Source: Acridotheres tristis
Lineage: Eukaryota > Chordata > Aves > Passeriformes > Sturnidae
Direction: 5' to 3'
Assembly: GCA_037013685.1 (NCBI GenBank)
Contig: CM072888.1
Span: 1,717,034-1,781,033 of the forward strand
Length of the DNA stretch: 64,000 nucleotides
The notes under the pieces were generated by a model that was given only the letters and a program-made list of their open reading frames with translations, was not told the origin of the DNA and ran no database searches. The position numbers and the translations under genes were made by a program. Below are positions 1-13,000 of this stretch, piece after piece. The stretch's first letter is position 1. Each line of letters starts with the position of its first letter.

Positions 1-932
1 TTTTGGGATAATTTTTCTCTCATTAAGCAGCCTAATGGGCCTTTAAGGCACATTTCAGTATTTTATCATTATGCTTAACAGTTTTAGTAGTTAGCTGTAA
101 ATGTGCTCATGGCAGTCAATTGTTAATCATCCTCCCTGGCTTCATTTGCCTAAATCGTACTTTGCACTGTGAGTAAATTGAAGTAAATCACTACATGGTG
201 TAAATGAGCAGCGACGTCTGGTCTCCTTGCAAATCCATTAAAAACGAGGCTCGATGGCTGCGATAGGGGCTGTCCATCCTGCTCAGGAAAACACCCCGTG
301 TGGTGTCAGCTTAGCCCCGTGTTTGTCTGTACAACAGGGACGGGGATTGTGTAGCTGAAAACAGCATTTCAGAGCAGAAACTGATCCTCCTCTTCCCGTG
401 TTCTTGTGGAGGCAGCGTGGGATCGTGACCTCAGCGTGGAGGGAATGGGAAGGGGTCAGGCACGGGTGGTACAAACCCTTGTGAATTAGCTGTGGGTGTT
501 CCACTTGGGTGCACTGATGGAGCAGTGGTGACAGCTGTTTCCAGCTGTGTCACACTCCCTGCTTGGCCGGAGTGTCCTGCGTGGTGCTTTGGGATAACTG
601 TGCCCAGGTAGAGCCACTTCATCCCTGGCCACGTGTCCGGGAGCAGGTTTGTCTCCGAGCCACCTCTGCTGCCTCAGCACTACCTGGGATCACCCTGCAG
701 GCTGAACCTGGTTACAGGGAACTTTCCCAGCCGTGTTCTGCTCACCTGGGCTTCCTGGAGCTTGGATTCTCTACTGCTGGAGCTGGTCATTGACCTTGTC
801 TTTGAGCTGCTGAGTGAGCAGTGCCAGCGTTGGGCCTGAGAAGTGTGTGGGAGGGAGGGGGCTCTGCTGCAGTCAGTCTCTGTTTGAGACATCCTTGTGC
901 TGCACGGCTCTCCTTCCCACCTTTATTTGCAG
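1..932 (+). other. 3' part of upstream FRAS1 intron
   Basis: No exon, RNA gene or recognisable transposon seen. It ends in the acceptor CTTTATTTGCAG at 921-932. The preceding exon, expected to carry the first part of VWC1, is outside the window. Confidence 0.7.
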
Positions 933-1040
933 AATAACACGTTCTGGAAGGCAGATTCTTGCCAGGACTGCCGATGTCGGAGCAGCGTCGTCACCTGTGA
1001 GCCTACAGCCTGCAGAGCCCCTCGGTGTGACTTCCAGAAG
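933..1040 (+). CDS. FRAS1: FRAS1 window exon 1: VWC domain 1 (central part)
   Basis: Phase 0 to 0, residues 1-36. Starts NNTFWKADSCQDCRCRSS: the Trp and the C-x2-C-x-C cluster are the VWC signature. NNT is a potential N-glycosylation site. Acceptor TTTGCAG, donor AAG|GTAAGG. The first segment of this VWC is upstream of the window. Confidence 0.93.
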
Positions 1041-4000
1041 GTAAGGGCTCAGTCCCTGTGGCTGCCCACAGCCAGGCCCAGCCTCTGTGTCCTTGCCCTC
1101 CTCCTTGGAGTGAAAACACGTGGTGTGTGAAGCCTTTGTCCCCTTCCCAGAGCCGGGTGTTGGAGCAGTTTGATCCCAAAGGAAGCCCCTGAACTGGGCT
1201 CGAACCTCCCAGCGTGAGCCCAGCTTCCAGTCCCCCTTCCTTTGGAGGTGGGGCTGGGGCTCCCTGGAAGGTGCAGATGGGCACTTTCCACTCTGCTGAG
1301 CAACAACAGAGCTGGGATTGTCCGTCTGCCTGTCCCTTCTTCCTCGTGATGGTTGCTGAGCTTTCGTTGTCTCCTGGTCGTCTTTGTCTGGGTCTTCATT
1401 AATTGGCCATGGAATTGGTCTTGCATTAACATCTGGATTGCTGGGCTAGAGTGCACAAATAGCAGTGAAAATGAGTGTTTTAAGGAGGCTGTCAGTGTAA
1501 TTATATGGCTTTGTGAAGCAGGTTAAAATGTTTCCCAATATGACAGCACTAATGAGGAAATAATTTTGATTCTTACTGGTTTTCCCCGTTATTTTTGCTG
1601 TGTATTGATTAAAGCTAGACTTAGCTAGTGGGAATTTTTGTGCTAAAGAAGAGGGAAATCAAGTGCTGTCATGGCACACCTAATAATGGGTGCACTAGAT
1701 AAAATGATAAAAATCAGGTAAATGAAAAGGTGGCAACTTTCAAGCTCAAAAAGGGAAATAGGTTTATAGTGTGAAAGAAAACCGTGTGACTGCTTGACGT
1801 GGACAATCTTCAAGACAAAATGGTTTAAGTGTTCCAAAAACATCTGGTCATTTAAACATTGAAAAGGATCACCGAGGATCTCAGAAGAAAAAAATTCTTT
1901 CGTGCTTCAAGGCTGAACCACCAACAGAAAAGCAAAGTCAGAAATCACCATCCCCCTCCATAGTTTATTTCTTATCTATTCATTATGAGATTTATACAAA
2001 TATTGCTGATCTTATTTCAGCAACATCCGTCCCATGTTTCTCACTGGCCTTTCAGTGAAGAATCCTGAGTTTTGTCTTGAACAAGTATTTTCCATTCTTT
2101 GAAAACTGGTTTAGCTGAAGAATTCCCAGCTGTATTTTTGGGAGTGTAAATTCTGCTGTTGTTTTGAGGGTATAATGTCAAACACATCAAGTGCTGTGCC
2201 ACCTCTCACGGTGACACATGGGGATGTGGTGTAGCATCATTCTATATTTCACTTGAAACCTTTCCTTTCTGAACTGAGAGCACCAGGTCCAGCAAGGCCT
2301 CACGGCTTCACTTCCATTTTAAAAATTCTATTTGATGTCAGTTGTTTATTAGAATCTTGTTGGTTTTTTTTTTTTTAGGGAGAAATTCTTCAAATAGCCT
2401 CCAACAAGTGCTGCCCTGAGTGTGCCTCCCGAGCCGAAGGATTTTGCCAGCACGAAGGACAGATCCACTGTGTGAGTGCTGTGTCCAGTTCCTCAGCAGG
2501 GACAATCCTTTCCTGCTTTTAGCTCCCTGTTTGTTTCAGCCAGTGGAGGATGCTGAGCTGGTGTGCAGGGGAAGGACACATCGTTGCATTTATATCCTGT
2601 CACTGTCAGATAGTGGAGTCGAGCAGGAATTTGGTGGGAGAGTTTGCAGAAAGGGAATGTGTCACTGAGCAATTGTGTGTCCTGCATGGCTTAATGGGAG
2701 AAATTTCCCCATTTGTTCCTTCCCTTTGCTGATTCTGTGGGTGACTGAGACAGTGCAGTGACATCAGAAAGAGAGCAGAGCACAGTGGAGTTGACATATT
2801 AGCTGTGCTCAGAGGAGGCTTTTCTCTCTGCAGCCCTCTCTGCTGCCAGAGATTGATTGCTGCTCTGCGACCTGCGTTCTGTATTCTGTAATCCTGAATT
2901 ATTCAAGAAGCAGGTTCTGGGATGTGGTTTCACCTAGGGGGGCTGAAAGGCCAAAACAATCAGAATAAGTGTCTGGAGATAAGAAAAAAATCAAGATTCA
3001 TGGGTATTAGTTAATGAATCATGTCAAACAACAGGCAAATGTAGAAAAATGGCTTAACAGCAAACTCAAGTCCTATGTGTGGTCTCTTACTGACTTCTCT
3101 GTTTGACAAGAGGCAAGTCAGGTCCAAATCTCAAGAAATACGCTAAAATTTGCATATGTGGGCTGTACTCTCCACACCTGAGATGGATGTTGGAGCCCTC
3201 TGTTCCAGCATGAAGCTGGTACAAACTAAGGAAAAGCTGGAACAGGAGGGGTAGCACACCCATCCTCTTCTCATGTTTCTTTGTGCCTGTCATTTGGTGG
3301 TGCTGTGTTATATCATAATGCATTATGTTTCTTCTTGTGCTCTTTCTGCATTTTCTGGTGCTGTTCTTTTGCTGCAGCTTTTGTCTTTTGGCTCTTTTTG
3401 AGCCTGCCATCCCCACAAGAAAGATACGGACATATTTATACCTACAATCACAATTCCACTGTCACGTGGCCAGAAAGCCACTTTTTATCAGTGCCAAATC
3501 TCATCGTTGAGAGAGGAGGCACTTGGAAAGGGGCAGGGTTTATTTGCAGCCCTCACTGTGCTCTCTGTGCCCCTGTTGTGTTGTGTGCAGCACGGCACGG
3601 ACTGGGCCAGCTCGGGATGTGTCCGCTGCTCCTGTGCCCACGGGAAGGTGACCTGCAGCCCCAGGACCTGCCCAGCCCTCACCTGTGCACAAGGGGAGCT
3701 GCAGGACACTGCCCAGGGCTCCTGCTGTCCCAAATGTGTGGGCCCTGGTGGTGAGTACTGTCTGCTTCCATTGGTCTCAGCTCAGAACTTCCTTGTAGCC
3801 CCAAATCTGGAAAGCTTTTCTCTTCTGGTTCGGTTTTGTTGGGAGGACTCTGGAGTCAAGCCTGTCTCATAATTCCCTTTCTGTCCTGCTGCCATATTTA
3901 CATTTTAATGGCTTCACCCAAGGGCCAAGAGGTGGGGACAAGCTTTAAGCACTGAGCAGATGTGCCTAATAGATCCTCATTTTGGAGCTGAAAATTGGGA

Positions 4001-7000
4001 AAAACACCTCAGGTATTCCCTATGCGAGTTCCAAAACTGCTTCTTCAGCTCTTGGATGCCTTTTCTTGTAGAGTCCCAGTGGGACAGGTGCATCCAGAGC
4101 TCTTAATTCACAAACCCCTTGGAAACTGGTGGAACTGTTACCCTCTCAACCTGCTTTGACAAACTGGAGTTTTGAATGCTGAGATGCACAAAGGCTGTGT
4201 TTTGATCATGGGTGACAGAAAGGGATGAAAGGGCTTGGGAAAAGTAACTTGCCCCTTGTTTTCCTGTCCCTTAGAGCCTTGCTCCTTCGATGGCCACGTG
4301 TTCCAGGATGGTGAGGGCTGGAGCCTGGGTCGGTGCTCCAGATGTGTCTGCAGGGATGGGACAACTCAGTGCTCCACAGCTGCCTGCCAGCCTCTGCTCT
4401 GCAGCCAGGTCAGCACCCTCCAGCCTTCTAGGAAAGTTCCTCAACACCTCCTTTTCCCTGAGCTATGTGCATTTCTACTGCTGGGGAATAAAGAAGCAAG
4501 CAAAGCTTCTGGGTGACAAGTTGGTGCTTTGGAAAAGAGGTGTTTATTTGGTGTGGAGTGATGGTGAAGCCTGTGTGTCTCTTCCTTCATAGCTTCTTTC
4601 CCCAGCATTTTACTTTTATCATCCCTTTGCTGGTTAATTAGGCACAAATTCTGGCTAAAGAAACCGCTTTTTTTTCTACTCAAAAAAATGATTTGGAGTT
4701 GGTCAGGAAATTGAGCAAAGGAATGAAAACACAAGATTTGTAATGGGGTTTATATTCACAAATTTCAGTGTTTGATTTGCAGGTCTTGTTACTTTTTGGT
4801 TTTTGTGCAAGAACTCTAGAAATACATTTGAGAGCAGTGGATGAAATTCCCCTTTTGCTTTCAGGAGTTCAGAAATACAAGGCAACTTGAACTGAAAGAA
4901 AAGTCTCAGAGCAGTGGTCCTTCCATGTGTTTGATGTTCAGAAAACAACAAAACTGGGAAGAAGAGTTAGGCAAGCTTGGTAGTTTTAGTCCAGTTAGGA
5001 GAGCAGGGATATTGCTGTTTCCAAGGTCTTTGCTGTGGATAGGTGATGAGTTTTTAGCATTTCTGCAGGGATCAACACAGCCAAAACCCTACAGGATTCT
5101 ACACAGTGTTAACACAGGATTAGTACTGTTCACAGTACTTCAAACTCTGGGAAAATCACTCAATTTTTAGAATTTTTGTTACTGTGTTGAAAGTGCTGAA
5201 GGGTGTGACTGTCCTCTTTGGATCTTTTTCATTGCACCCATTGTACCCTTGGTATTCCTTTGCAGCAGCATGCCTGGAACTGGCTTCCTGGAAATCCTTG
5301 TCTCTGACTTTCACTCTGTGTTTTAGGGAGTGCCACTTCCCAAGTATTTTTTGGTCTATTACCATGCTCCAATGATGAATCCAGAAGCTCCCTGACTCAG
5401 AATTCTTCACTGAGAAAATCAAAAGCACAACTCATAAACCTTTTTCTGTGCTGATGCTTTCCCAGATTTCCGTTACTGGACCAGATGTTTGTACAATGAA
5501 CACTTTTTGTTTTTGATAGGAGAAACCCCACCTGTTAGTGTGTACTAATTATATTTTGCTTTGTCCTGAGATATTCTATTAGTATTCATTTACTAAGTAC
5601 TCTGGATTAGAAGAAATTTATGCCTGTTTTAGATCCCTCCTTTCCCACTCCAAGTGGACTGGCATTACCTGCTGAGCCATTGCACTAATGTTTAATCAGC
5701 TAATCATTAGGATCTTATTTATGGAATCAGGAGTGACTGTGGTGTTGCTGTGATGTATTTGAGAGTAATTGGCTGGCAGCATCCAAGTTAATGCAGCAGA
5801 AAGCCAAATCTGATGGTGTTCCAGATATTTCCTCCCAAGGACATTTCCAGGTGGAAGGGACTTTAGCAGGATGTGCAAGGAGCCTGTTCTGGTCTCAATC
5901 AATCCTAACATTTTCTTGCATGGGCCTTTATCTCTGTCCCTTCCTTAGTTCTCCACTCTATCAAAAGCCAAGACAAAAATTCTCCCAGGATTAAACTCTC
6001 ATCTTCCATCTTCCAGATAATTTTGCTCTTCCCTAGGTGCTGAGGGAGAAGAATGCCAAAAATTCCTGTTGCATGCCACCAAAATACACATAAAAGGTCT
6101 CTTAACTCTTCTGGGAAATCTGTCCTTGGTGACTTTTGTACAAAGTCTTCCACTCTTTGTTTGAAAGCTCAGGATTTGAGTGATGAAGAAGATGAGATGT
6201 TGGTGCTTGGCATTTCTGCTGTGATTCCAGTCCACCAGTCTGTCTTCTCATCATCCTGGCATGGCTGGAGGGAGGTGCTGATGAACAGTGCTGTTCCCAG
6301 CTCTTGGATGTACACTGACTGGGAGCAGTGGAATTAGACAGGTTTGGATGGCTGGAATTGGGGCATGCAGGAAAAGTTACACTGGTGTGAAGTGCCAGCC
6401 TTTTCCAACACGATTTAAATCCATCATAAAAAATTGAAATTAGAAAAATACAGTTTTAAGCATAATTTAGCATCTGCACAGACAGCATGGATGGATTTAA
6501 CTAAAACAGTGCAGATGCCTGAGAGGTGGTGAGCATAAATCACACCTTCAAAACCTCAAAATATTGCAATTCCAGAAAAAAACCTTCTCTCATTCATCTC
6601 CTGCTTTATTGTGCTTCCTTGCATAGCTGTATATTTATTTTTTCCTCTGTATATCTGTGTGCCTGAATAGAAGCACTTTATGTCATGTGTATGAATTTAT
6701 CTGCATCTCTCCCTGTATTCAAACCTCAGTTGCCATCTAAATGAGCCCAGAAAATGAGGTGGAGAAAACATCTTTCAAGCCTTTGCCTCTGCTCTTGTGC
6801 TGCTTTTCAAAGCCCTGAGTGCCAGTGGGTAATCCCATGGGTGCTGAATGCCTGGAATTCCAAGCACTGATGCTGACCCCACTGTTCACACTTTGTTTTC
6901 CTTGTCTCTGCCTCGTGTTTAGGAGGAAGTCATGGTTCTGTCTCCTGGAAAATGCTGCCCAGAGTGTGTCCCAAAGCCCTGCTCGGTGTTGGGAAGAACC

Positions 7001-10000
7001 TTCCAGGTGACTTGTGACAAAGCACACCAAAACCATCTCTCTTTCCCTTCTCCCCAGCCTCTGACTTGCTGCCAGCACTGATAGCTTTGTGCAAACACTG
7101 CTGTTTTCCTCTCCTGGAAAGGCAGGAGGGTTGAAAGAAATGAGGACTTGATAAGGATTTGCTGGCCAGCAGAAAGGAAGTTTGCTGGGCAAAGCAGATG
7201 AGGCACTTTCATTTCACACTTGTTTTGAAGGAGAAAAGCAGAAAGTGGTTCTCACACTGATGATAGGCAAAGTATTTATAGCTTTCATTGTGATATCTGG
7301 AATTAATTGAATGCATTATTTAATGAATGTATGTATGTGGGATTTTCTGTCAGTGATTTTTTTTTGGCTAATAGTAGTAGTTCAGGCTTCCCCAATGCCA
7401 CTAGCTTGCAATTAATGGAAATGCATGCCCACAGTGTCATGTAGACCTCAGTCCCTCTTCTTGCTGAGCATGTAGAGATCAGCATTTTTGAAGAAAAGTT
7501 TATTATCTGATACAGACATGCAGAAGGAGCCATCATATTCCATAAGCAGCTCAGGTTTCTGGAAGGAATTTGGTTGTTTTCCAAGAGTGTTTAACAACTG
7601 TATCCATGTTCTTTTCCAACAGCACGGGGAGCAGTGGAAAAAAAATGCCTGCACTGCATGTGTGTGTCAGAGAGGGGAAGTGAGATGTGTGAGGGAGACC
7701 TGTGACTCTGTCACCTGTGAGCAGGTACTGAAAAATCACCCACCCTGCTAGCCCAGCTGCTGTGCCAAGGGCTCCAGACAGCCCTGCTCACTCGTGCCTG
7801 GTGTTTTTAGGGGGAGAAGAAGGTGCAGCGCCCTGGGAAGTGCTGTGAGGAGTGTGTGTCTTCCAAAGGGAGCTGCTTGGATGGTGGCACCATCAGGTAC
7901 CATGGGGAGATGTGGAACAGCACCCACTGTGACTTCTGCATGTGCCAGGAGGGGCAAGTCACCTGCCAGGCAGCTGAGTGTGCCAAAGTGGAGTGTGCCA
8001 AGGTGAGAAAGGCTTTCTTCTCAAGGCTTGGGATTTTTAATTTTTTTGTATTTTTTTCCCTCCCTTTTTCTTTTTTCTCAACTTGAGACACTCGATGAAC
8101 CAGCCCTTGATTGGTGCAATCCCCTCAAAAACAGGGAAGGAGAGCAAACCTGGAATTTCCCATGCAAGTTTGCACTGTGGGCTTCCACTGTGAAGCAAAC
8201 CAGTGTGAACCAGTGTGAATTTAATCTGGATTCCCCCCCACACTGTGTCTGCCTGCTGTAGTGGAGGGTCAGACACACAGAGGATTGAGTGGTGATCACT
8301 GGATTTACCAGGAGCTGAACTTAGGGAAAATGTGCAGGTCAGAGATGGTTAAAAGCTTTAGAAATGTTCCTTTTATCCTCATTCTGTCTGCTGCAGTGGC
8401 CATCAGTAAGGCAGCTGGATATGGAAGTCAGTGTTCTAATTTCCTTCATTTTTTCCATGCCACTCTTAGCATGGAAGTGAAGCTGGCAAGGTATTTTATT
8501 CCCAGTTTGCTGTTTACTCCAAAACTAATACCCTTCCTGCCAGGTTATGTTAGATTTGCTCTGCAGTGGATGTGCAAAATGCATTTGATAGGGTTGAATG
8601 CTTCAGCCACACACGTCCAAATATGCCTTGAATTGGCTTTTTTTTGCAGTGGGATAAGACTTCTGTGTTGTTTGTCACTGCATGGAGAAGAGGAGGCTTT
8701 GGGGTGACCTAATTGTGGCCTTTTAGGTACCTGAGGGGCTCCAAGAAAGATGGAGGGACTTTTTACAAGGGTGTGGAGTGACCTGATAAGAGGGAATGGC
8801 TTCACACTGACAGAAAGCAGGTTTAAATTGGATATTGGGAACAAATTCTTGCCTGTGAGATGGTGAGGCCCTGAGGTTGCCCTCAGAAGCTGTGGCTGTC
8901 CCATCCCTGGTGTCCAAGGCCAGGTGTCCCTTCCAACCCAAACCTTTCTGTGATTCTATGATCTGTTTCAATTCAGTGAGGGCTCTTACCTGTTTTATAC
9001 CTACTACTCCACAGTGTCAGTGAGGAGAAGGGAAAGAATTGTGGCCTCCTGGGTTTTCTGTCTCAGTGGTGATGCTTTTCTGGTGACCCTGCCCTATGTG
9101 TGCTAAATCTGGAGCAGCAGCACCCTTGTGGTGTGTCTGAGGTCCAGCCAAAACCCCAGACATAACGGTTTCACTGGATTAGCTTGTTTTAATGAGTGTT
9201 CAAAGGAGTGAAAATCCACACACAGACTCCCAAATGGTACAAAAATGGATGCAAGAAGGTATGAAAGTGTATATTCACCTGTGACTGTGCCTTTGAAACA
9301 GGCAAAATGCACTGAGTGTGGGACCCAAAGTCACCCCTGCCGTGCTGCTGCTGCTGCTGATCACCCGACCTCAAACTGCACAGGGAGATTTTTGCTGGAT
9401 GAAAAGTTGTGGTTGTCATAAAATCTCGTGCACTTGCAGCTGTTTGAGCGAGCTGCCTGCGTGCTCCTGGCTGTAAATTGGATCATTTACACTAATGATG
9501 ATGGCCTGCTGTCATGGCTCAGTGGGGAGGATTAGTTAATATTCATGCTCACATCTTGGGTACTGACAAAAAAAAAAAAAATCCATTATTCAGAAAAGCC
9601 AGGGGTGTTTTCCAGAACAATAGCTGGAGATGTTAACATGTAGGGTTCACAACTCCTCCAGTCCTGTTCAGTTGTAGTTTGCCTCAATAATGCAAGATGT
9701 GCATTAATTAATTACAAGAAAACGTGTACTCAAAAAGCAAATGCCATGTTTTCGTTTTCCTTTGTATTTTCCTTCTGAAGTTGCAGTCTGTTTATTTTGG
9801 CACCTGCCTCAATAAATCAGAGCTGATGTGAAGCCAGGAGCACTTGGATTTCTCTCTTCATAAGGCACTATTCATTTCCTGGTCACATCATCCTACTGGA
9901 AGTGTAATGAGGACACAGATAGCAACTACAAGAGGTTTAGCTCCAAAGCCTTTCAAACAAACTTGTCCAGCAAGGTATCTGTGGTGATTCTGATCTAATC

Positions 10001-13000
10001 CTCAAAAAGCCATTTTCAGCAGGCTCTGAGCATGTTCTCAACCTGGAATATGATCAATCTGTCTCCAGCAAAGCCACAAGTTATCTCCCACAGCTTCTCC
10101 CTTTCCTGAGCCTTGGCAGAGCAGCATAGCTGTGGTTTTTCTGGGCTAGGCAAGCCATGTTCCATGGGTAGTTCTCCCAGTTTTCCTATAGCCTGTGTTT
10201 ATGGATGTGGGTGGGGATAGGAGAGTTTACAGTACACAGCAGTGACAGGAGATCCAAACCCTGCCAGAGGCATTTTGGAGTAATTGAAGAGCAGAAATGT
10301 GTAGGAGCAGCAGAGAGATTGAGGCCATGTGTGGTCCTCAGTGACTCAGATGGTTCCTTCTCTGTTCCCTGCTCAGGAATGCACCAGGGATGTCAGAGTG
10401 TGGCCTGACTTAGGTGTTCTCCCTTGGTGAGCCTCATAATGACCAGTGCTGCTGCTGCTTCCCTGTCTGTGTCTTTAATAGTTCCTGTACAAAAATTGAG
10501 GGAAAATTATCCAGGAGCACACACCCGATTGCCATAGATCAGAAAAACTGCTCGGTAATCTTGGAAACCAAATCTTGTCAGCTGTGTCCTGGTTCCCTAG
10601 GAAAAAGTTTCTCTCTTTTCTAAATATTCAGCTTCCACTTGGGCACAGAGAGTTGTGGTGAATTGGGGCACTTTATTCCTTTCTCCTGCTGCTAAATTCT
10701 TGTCTTCAAACTGAAGTTATTTCAGTGGAATCTGCGGAGCTGTACAGTTGTGACAAAGAACAGGCTTTTTCCATCTGGGATAAATAGAGCATGTGCTTTG
10801 AAATTCTCTCGGGGAAGTAAAAGTAGAACATTCCAAATGAAGGTAAACCTGTGTGCATTGAAATCTTGAGTTTGGTCCAGTGAAATCCTGGTGATCCACA
10901 GTAAAAAAAGGGGAGGGTTTCTCTGCGGGATTTAGGGATGAAGTCATGGTTTTATCGCTGAATTCCGAGGCCTTTCCTGAGGTTTGTTCTGCAGCTGCAA
11001 GAATGGCTAAGCACGTTTTTCAAACTCTACCTACAGAGATGAAGTTGGATGGGGAGAAGATAAGGTGAAATTAGATATTGGAGATTGCATTCCAGGGCAA
11101 GAGCTGTTCTGCCTCGGCATTCCACTGTGGTTTTGGTGATGTTGGTTCCTTTGGAATTGCTGCAACCTTGTCTCTTCTTTCACAGGGTGAAGAATTAATT
11201 CATTTAGAGGGGAAGTGCTGTCCTGAATGTATCTCCAGCCATAGTTACTGTATTTATAAAGGACATACCAAAGCTGTGAGTATCCTTGTACTTTGCAGCA
11301 GGGAATAGTGAGTTCTGCTCACAGAGGTTTGGAGGGGCTGGCTCTCCCTGTCTGGTTCTGAGAAGGATATTATTTGCAAGTGTAGCAGAAAAATAATCCA
11401 TTAATATTGTTTGCAGAAGCACTTGCGTGCATCTGCTGCAGAATTTCAGTTTTCCTTGGTCTCCTTTGTGCAGTCCAATCAATCATTTCCTTTTAATATT
11501 TAATATCCCTACTCAGAGGTTTCCTGCACATTTCATAAAGATAGTTGATTTTAATCCTATCAAGTAGAAGCTACAGAGCTGGGGCAGTGTGTAGCTTTCT
11601 GCCAGTGTATCCCACTGATTATAATCTTTACTGCAACAGGAGCCCATTATTAATATTTTCAAGGAACTTTCCTCTGAAATTAAAGAGAAAGGAAACATTG
11701 ATTATCTCAGTTTAAATATACCAGTAGTGGACTTTTCATTACTCTCACAGATGAGGACTGGAGCTGATAGCTGCTCTTTGCTAACAGATGTGGGAAGTGG
11801 GAAATTTAATATCGTTTGAGGCTTATTTTAGATTCTGAGCCTTTCTTTGCTCAGATAGGTAAAACACGAAGGTGTGAGTTTTTTGCCCTTGCTGGGCTAG
11901 GAAGTGGCAGGAAAGCTTTGTGATCATTTCAAATGCCTGCTTGTGTTTTCTGTGGAGCCCTTGCTGCCCGTGGCTGGGAGGTGGCCCGGGTGCCGAGCCT
12001 GGGCAGCTGAAGCCGCGTTTGTCGTGCAGAGCGGGGACAGCTGGCCCGAGGGGCCGTGCCGGGAGTGCCAGTGCCGGGATGCCGCCGTCACCTGCTTCCA
12101 GCGCTCCTGCCCGCCCTGCCCGCGGGGCAGCCGGCCTCGGGAGGCCAAGGGACACTGCTGTCCTCGCTGCCAGCCAGGTACACAGCCAGGCCAGCCCTGC
12201 TGGAACCCCCGCAGCCTTCACTGCCCATCCCTGCACGGAGCCTTACCTTGTCTCCACTCTAACTCGTTTCCAAACCATGTAGTTCTTAGATCAGGCTCCC
12301 CCTGGTTTAAATGACAGCTGTCCTTTGGCATAAGTTCTCCTCGGGGTTGGTGTTTTGGAAGTGTTTTGTCTTTTTCTTTTCCCTTCCGCTGCTCCTTTCT
12401 GAATCCTGGCGTGAGTTTTGGAGTTTATGGGCTGCTGATTATTTCTTGGGAGTGGGGAGAAGAAAGAATGTGCATGCACTGTTATGCCACGAGCTCACCT
12501 GAGGCTGAAAGGCTGCCAGTTAATAATTGTTTGGAAAGACTAGCATAACCTTGGCTGATATGGTAATTTTGCCTATAAATTCCTTTTTCTCCAGGATATT
12601 GTCATTCCCCTGGATTTACATTTCATGGTTGGGAGTCTTTAGCTATGGGTTGCTCGGTTTTTTTTGGTAGCTCTTCTTGTTGCAGTCATATAAATTTGGT
12701 TTTATCAGGGTGCTCCAGTTAATGCTTTATCTCAGTAAAAAAGAAAATAGCTTCACAGTTTAATTGTGCCTGGGCACATTTGCCATCTTCTTGTTTTGAA
12801 GCTTATTGTTTGCTGCATGCTAATGGAAATGCAAAGCACTAGAGATAGAAAAGTGAGGAATGTTCCCATGGAATTGTCCTGGATTTTTGAGAGGAAGCAG
12901 CATCTGCACAGGCTGCTGAGGAAGGGATAGATGATACAGTGTTCTCAGCACCTCTCTCTTCTCTTTTTCATCAAGTGCCTCTGTCTACTGCTTATCCTTG

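Noticed and set aside
1..932. Possible first exon or promoter of FRAS1
   Set aside because: No signal-peptide-like start reads into exon 1 and no CpG-rich promoter-like sequence; the module at 933 is already mid-domain.
11904..12029. Upstream extension of the VWC6 exon along its open frame
   Set aside because: No acceptor at a codon boundary with a pyrimidine tract upstream; the residues (PVAGRWPGCRAW) do not look like the family. GTCGTGCAG at 12029 fits.
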